Source: Microbulbifer flavimaris (GTDB lineage Bacteria > Pseudomonadota > Gammaproteobacteria > Pseudomonadales > Cellvibrionaceae). From it: a DNA stretch of 64,000 nucleotides. Shown piece by piece: positions 61,475 through 64,000 of this stretch (positions are counted from its first letter, which is position 1; the number at the start of each line of letters is the position of its first letter). The notes beneath the pieces were generated by a model that was given only the letters and a program-made list of their open reading frames with translations, had not been told where the DNA came from and searched no databases. The position numbers and the translations under genes are program-made. The DNA is taken from positions 434,001-498,000 of the forward strand of contig NZ_LRFG02000001.1 of NCBI RefSeq assembly GCF_001641755.2, read 5' to 3'.

Positions 61475-63988
61475 ATGTTGCCATATAATAAAAAACCGCT
61501 TGCGTTGTTTATCTCATCTCTTGCGCTTGCGTTGGCACCGGTCGCTTATGGCCAGGCAGACGCAGCGTCTCAGGAAACCAGTCCCTCCACGAGCTCAGCT
61601 CAGGCAGAAGAGCAGAGAGCGGCAAAGAAGAAAGCTGCTGAAGGATCTAAACTGGGTGATGCGGCCGTTGAGGAACTCGTCGTCACCGCAACCAAGCGTG
61701 CAGAAGCGGCTTCAGATGTGCCGATGAATATCACCGCCATATCCGGTGAAGCATTGCGCGAGCAGAACATTACCGATGTGAAGCGGCTGATCCAGGACAG
61801 TGTTGAACTCAGTGCGCCAGATAGTGGGGCGCGCTTTGCCGACTCGGTTACGGTACGCGGCCTGAATGTATCTCCGGTGAGTGCCAACAATCTGGAGCAG
61901 TTCGTCAAGAGTACGCTTGCTTACTACATTGACGATACGCCGCTGCCCAAACTGGGTTTTCGTATCAAGGACATCAATCGCGTCGAGAAGCTGCTCGGGC
62001 CTCAAGGGACGCTGTATGGTGCCGGAAGCCTCGGCGGCACTATTCGCTACATCACCAATGAGCCCAAGCTCGATGAATTCGAATTTACTGCCAATACAGC
62101 GGCTTATCAGGTAGATGGTGGTGGCATCAGCAGCGATACCGACTTTGTGGTGAACCTGCCGGTCTCTGATACCTTTGCGGTCCGTGCCTCTGCTGCCTAC
62201 CTGGATGAAGCGGGCTACATTGACCGTGCGGCAAATCCGCCGTGGCGCACTGGTGATGATGCCTATCTCAGTGACCCGAACCCAAGTCAGGCTATTTACG
62301 AAGACGATAACTGGCAGGAAGTAACCACTGCTAAGATCGCCGCACTCTGGGCGCCGACGGACAACATTGACATCAAGCTGACGCACATGGAGCAGGATCA
62401 GCTGGCGCATGGCACTCGTGGCGCGAACCGCTTGCCGCTGTCAGAGGCGGACCCGCGATATGCAGAGGTGGACTTTGGCGATTTTAAGACTCCCTATGCG
62501 ATCAACGACCGAACTATTATCTCGCCACACGAAGAGTATGCCGATAAGGATTTCTCTCTTGATGTGCTGGATGTGACCGTTGATCTAGGCTTTGCGACCC
62601 TGACTTCCAGCACTTCAAACTTTGAAGACACCAGTCAGGGAGAGGCCGATTATACTAGCCAGGGTTACGCATACTATGGATGGGCTGGTTTTGGGCCGGC
62701 CGACACCAACATCACGGCTTACATGACGTTTGACAATTCTTATGAAGGATTTAGTCACGAAACCCGTTTGGTCTCGGCTCCCAATGACAGCTATGAGTGG
62801 ATTCTTGGTTTCTACACCACCGAGCAGGAAAGCTCGATTGCGTTCAGGGAAATCATCCCTACCATTGATCAGGAGCTCTCCTGGAAGCGTGTCGCGAGTG
62901 TAACGGACGTGGGCTATGAGGAAGATTATCGTGGCACCTATTCTGAGGATGCCGTGTTTGGTGAATTTTCTTACAACGTCACTGAAAAGTTGACGTTGAC
63001 AGCGGGGGCGCGGCTTTTTAGCTACGAAGACAAGCGTCACACCATTCTGCTTGACCATACATTTGCCCTTCCAGACCAGGACCTCAGAACAGAGGGCGGC
63101 GATGACAACAAGAGCTTCTTCAAGCTGAATGCCTCTTATGATCTCAACGAGGATATCCTGGCCTACGCAACCTTATCCCAGGGATTCCGCCGGGGTGGGC
63201 GCAACAGCTTCCGTGATTTCGGTGGTTACGAGGTGGCGGACGACTCCAAGTTCTATGAGCCGGACTCCATTGACAACTTCGAGCTGGGCCTGAAGGGTTA
63301 CTTTTTTGACCAGCAGTTGTACCTCCAGACCAATGTTTACCAGATGGTTTGGAATGATCCGCAGACCTACCGCTCGCAAGCAGTTGAGTTTGGTTTTCCG
63401 ATCAATGGCACCGAAAATGGTCCTGATGCAGAGACCAAGGGTTGGGAATTTTCTTCACGCTACAGGCTGAATGATAATTGGTCCCTGACTTACTCTACTG
63501 CAACCACTGAAGGTCGCTTCACGGATACTCTGACTCACTGTATGTACAAGAACACCGGCGGTGATACCGGTGATGACTACGCTTGTCGGACTTGGGTCGA
63601 AGGGGATCTGCTCGGCGGCTCTCCGAAGTGGAAGCACAACGTGGGTGTGAATTTCAGTGGTGAGCTGGTCGGCTTCCCCGTATGGGCATCCCTGCGAGGC
63701 CGTTATGTCAGTGAGACAAACACCGATCGTGAGGACAGTGTCCTGATTACCGACCCTGTGACTGGTGAAGAGAGCAAATCCACCTGGACTCCATGGGTGC
63801 GTCCCGCCTACACCCTGGTCCACGCTAATGCTGGCATGCAATTCGACAAAGTGGCGGCAGGTCTATGGGTGAGCAACCTGCTGAATGACGATCCCATCGT
63901 TTCAAGCCAGTCCGGTGGCGTGCTCGGTCGTCGGATCTTCAATGCCACGCCGCGTACCATAGGTCTCAATCTCTCCTATGACTTCTAA
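61475..63988 (+). CDS. TonB-dependent outer-membrane receptor
   Basis: An 837-residue receptor. It has a signal peptide (LALFISSLALALAPVAYGQ), then an Ala/Glu/Lys-rich linker, a TonB-box-like VEELVVTATKRAEAASDVP, a plug domain with INRVEKLLGPQGTLYGAGSL and a beta-barrel ending in NLSYDF. The extra charged linker between the signal peptide and the plug is absent from the other two receptors in the window. AAAGGAATAGGG precedes the ATG. It is divergent from a LysR gene with a likely operator between them. Its substrate is unknown. Confidence 0.94.
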   Translation: MLPYNKKPLALFISSLALALAPVAYGQADAASQETSPSTSSAQAEEQRAAKKKAAEGSKLGDAAVEELVVTATKRAEAASDVPMNITAISGEALREQNITDVKRLIQDSVELSAPDSGARFADSVTVRGLNVSPVSANNLEQFVKSTLAYYIDDTPLPKLGFRIKDINRVEKLLGPQGTLYGAGSLGGTIRYITNEPKLDEFEFTANTAAYQVDGGGISSDTDFVVNLPVSDTFAVRASAAYLDEAGYIDRAANPPWRTGDDAYLSDPNPSQAIYEDDNWQEVTTAKIAALWAPTDNIDIKLTHMEQDQLAHGTRGANRLPLSEADPRYAEVDFGDFKTPYAINDRTIISPHEEYADKDFSLDVLDVTVDLGFATLTSSTSNFEDTSQGEADYTSQGYAYYGWAGFGPADTNITAYMTFDNSYEGFSHETRLVSAPNDSYEWILGFYTTEQESSIAFREIIPTIDQELSWKRVASVTDVGYEEDYRGTYSEDAVFGEFSYNVTEKLTLTAGARLFSYEDKRHTILLDHTFALPDQDLRTEGGDDNKSFFKLNASYDLNEDILAYATLSQGFRRGGRNSFRDFGGYEVADDSKFYEPDSIDNFELGLKGYFFDQQLYLQTNVYQMVWNDPQTYRSQAVEFGFPINGTENGPDAETKGWEFSSRYRLNDNWSLTYSTATTEGRFTDTLTHCMYKNTGGDTGDDYACRTWVEGDLLGGSPKWKHNVGVNFSGELVGFPVWASLRGRYVSETNTDREDSVLITDPVTGEESKSTWTPWVRPAYTLVHANAGMQFDKVAAGLWVSNLLNDDPIVSSQSGGVLGRRIFNATPRTIGLNLSYDF

Positions 63989-64000
63989 ACACGCCTGATA

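Overview
The window reads as chromosome of a marine-type gammaproteobacterium. Evidence for this: three large TonB-dependent receptors, CCA-encoding tRNA genes, Pseudomonas-like arginine-transaminase (AruH/AruI) and methionine gamma-lyase (mdeR-mdeA-mdeB) clusters, and secreted peptidases and a lipase. Cellvibrionales/Microbulbifer-like is my guess from gene content, not a demonstrated assignment.

Layout. 1-6.9 kb: the end of a sodium:solute symporter, a double SnoaL-fold protein, a TonB receptor and a TPR-sulfotransferase. 6.9-15.1 kb: a LysR regulator divergent from a tight glyA-sdaA-gcvT-gcvH-gcvP operon, which can turn glycine into serine and then pyruvate. 15.1-19.6 kb: a second TPR-sulfotransferase divergent from a second TonB receptor; the two receptor genes share a nearly identical 20-bp promoter element. 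19.6-30.5 kb: an accessory island. It has a decayed alpha/beta-hydrolase and then an array of about 24 tRNA genes covering 17 amino acids. Among the tRNAs lie small ORFs and structured spacers, and after them come genes for an HNH nuclease, an unknown protein with an in-frame amber codon, an RtcB RNA ligase with a frameshift, another unknown protein and a SpoU/TrmH-type 2'-O-methyltransferase. 30.5-33.2 kb: a TPR lipoprotein and a membrane adenylate/guanylate cyclase. 33.5 kb: a lone tRNA-Arg. 34-38.4 kb: aruI, aruH and an NhaC-type antiporter. 38.6-43.9 kb: an M14 carboxypeptidase and a ricin-lectin/family I.5-like lipase fusion. 44.2-48.7 kb: methionine catabolism (mdeR-mdeA-mdeB). 49-53.8 kb: a TetR-MFP-RND efflux operon. 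53.9-58.5 kb: TruC, a YchJ-like protein, an L,D-transpeptidase-like protein, a secreted hydrolase and a second M14 peptidase. 58.7-64 kb: a class III aminotransferase, a LysR regulator and a third TonB receptor.

The most interesting part is the tRNA island at 21.5-30.5 kb. It encodes a near-complete tRNA set of unusual sequence: three tRNA-Leu genes lack the long variable arm, some tRNAs lack an encoded CCA, and one has a non-standard anticodon loop. The set sits beside genes for RNA ligation (RtcB) and ribose methylation (TrmH-like). A reasonable inference is a mobile back-up translation and tRNA-repair module that would help a cell or phage survive tRNA-cleaving toxins. Several of its protein genes are interrupted, so this copy may be decaying, or the sequence may contain errors. 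Function is inferred from gene families only.
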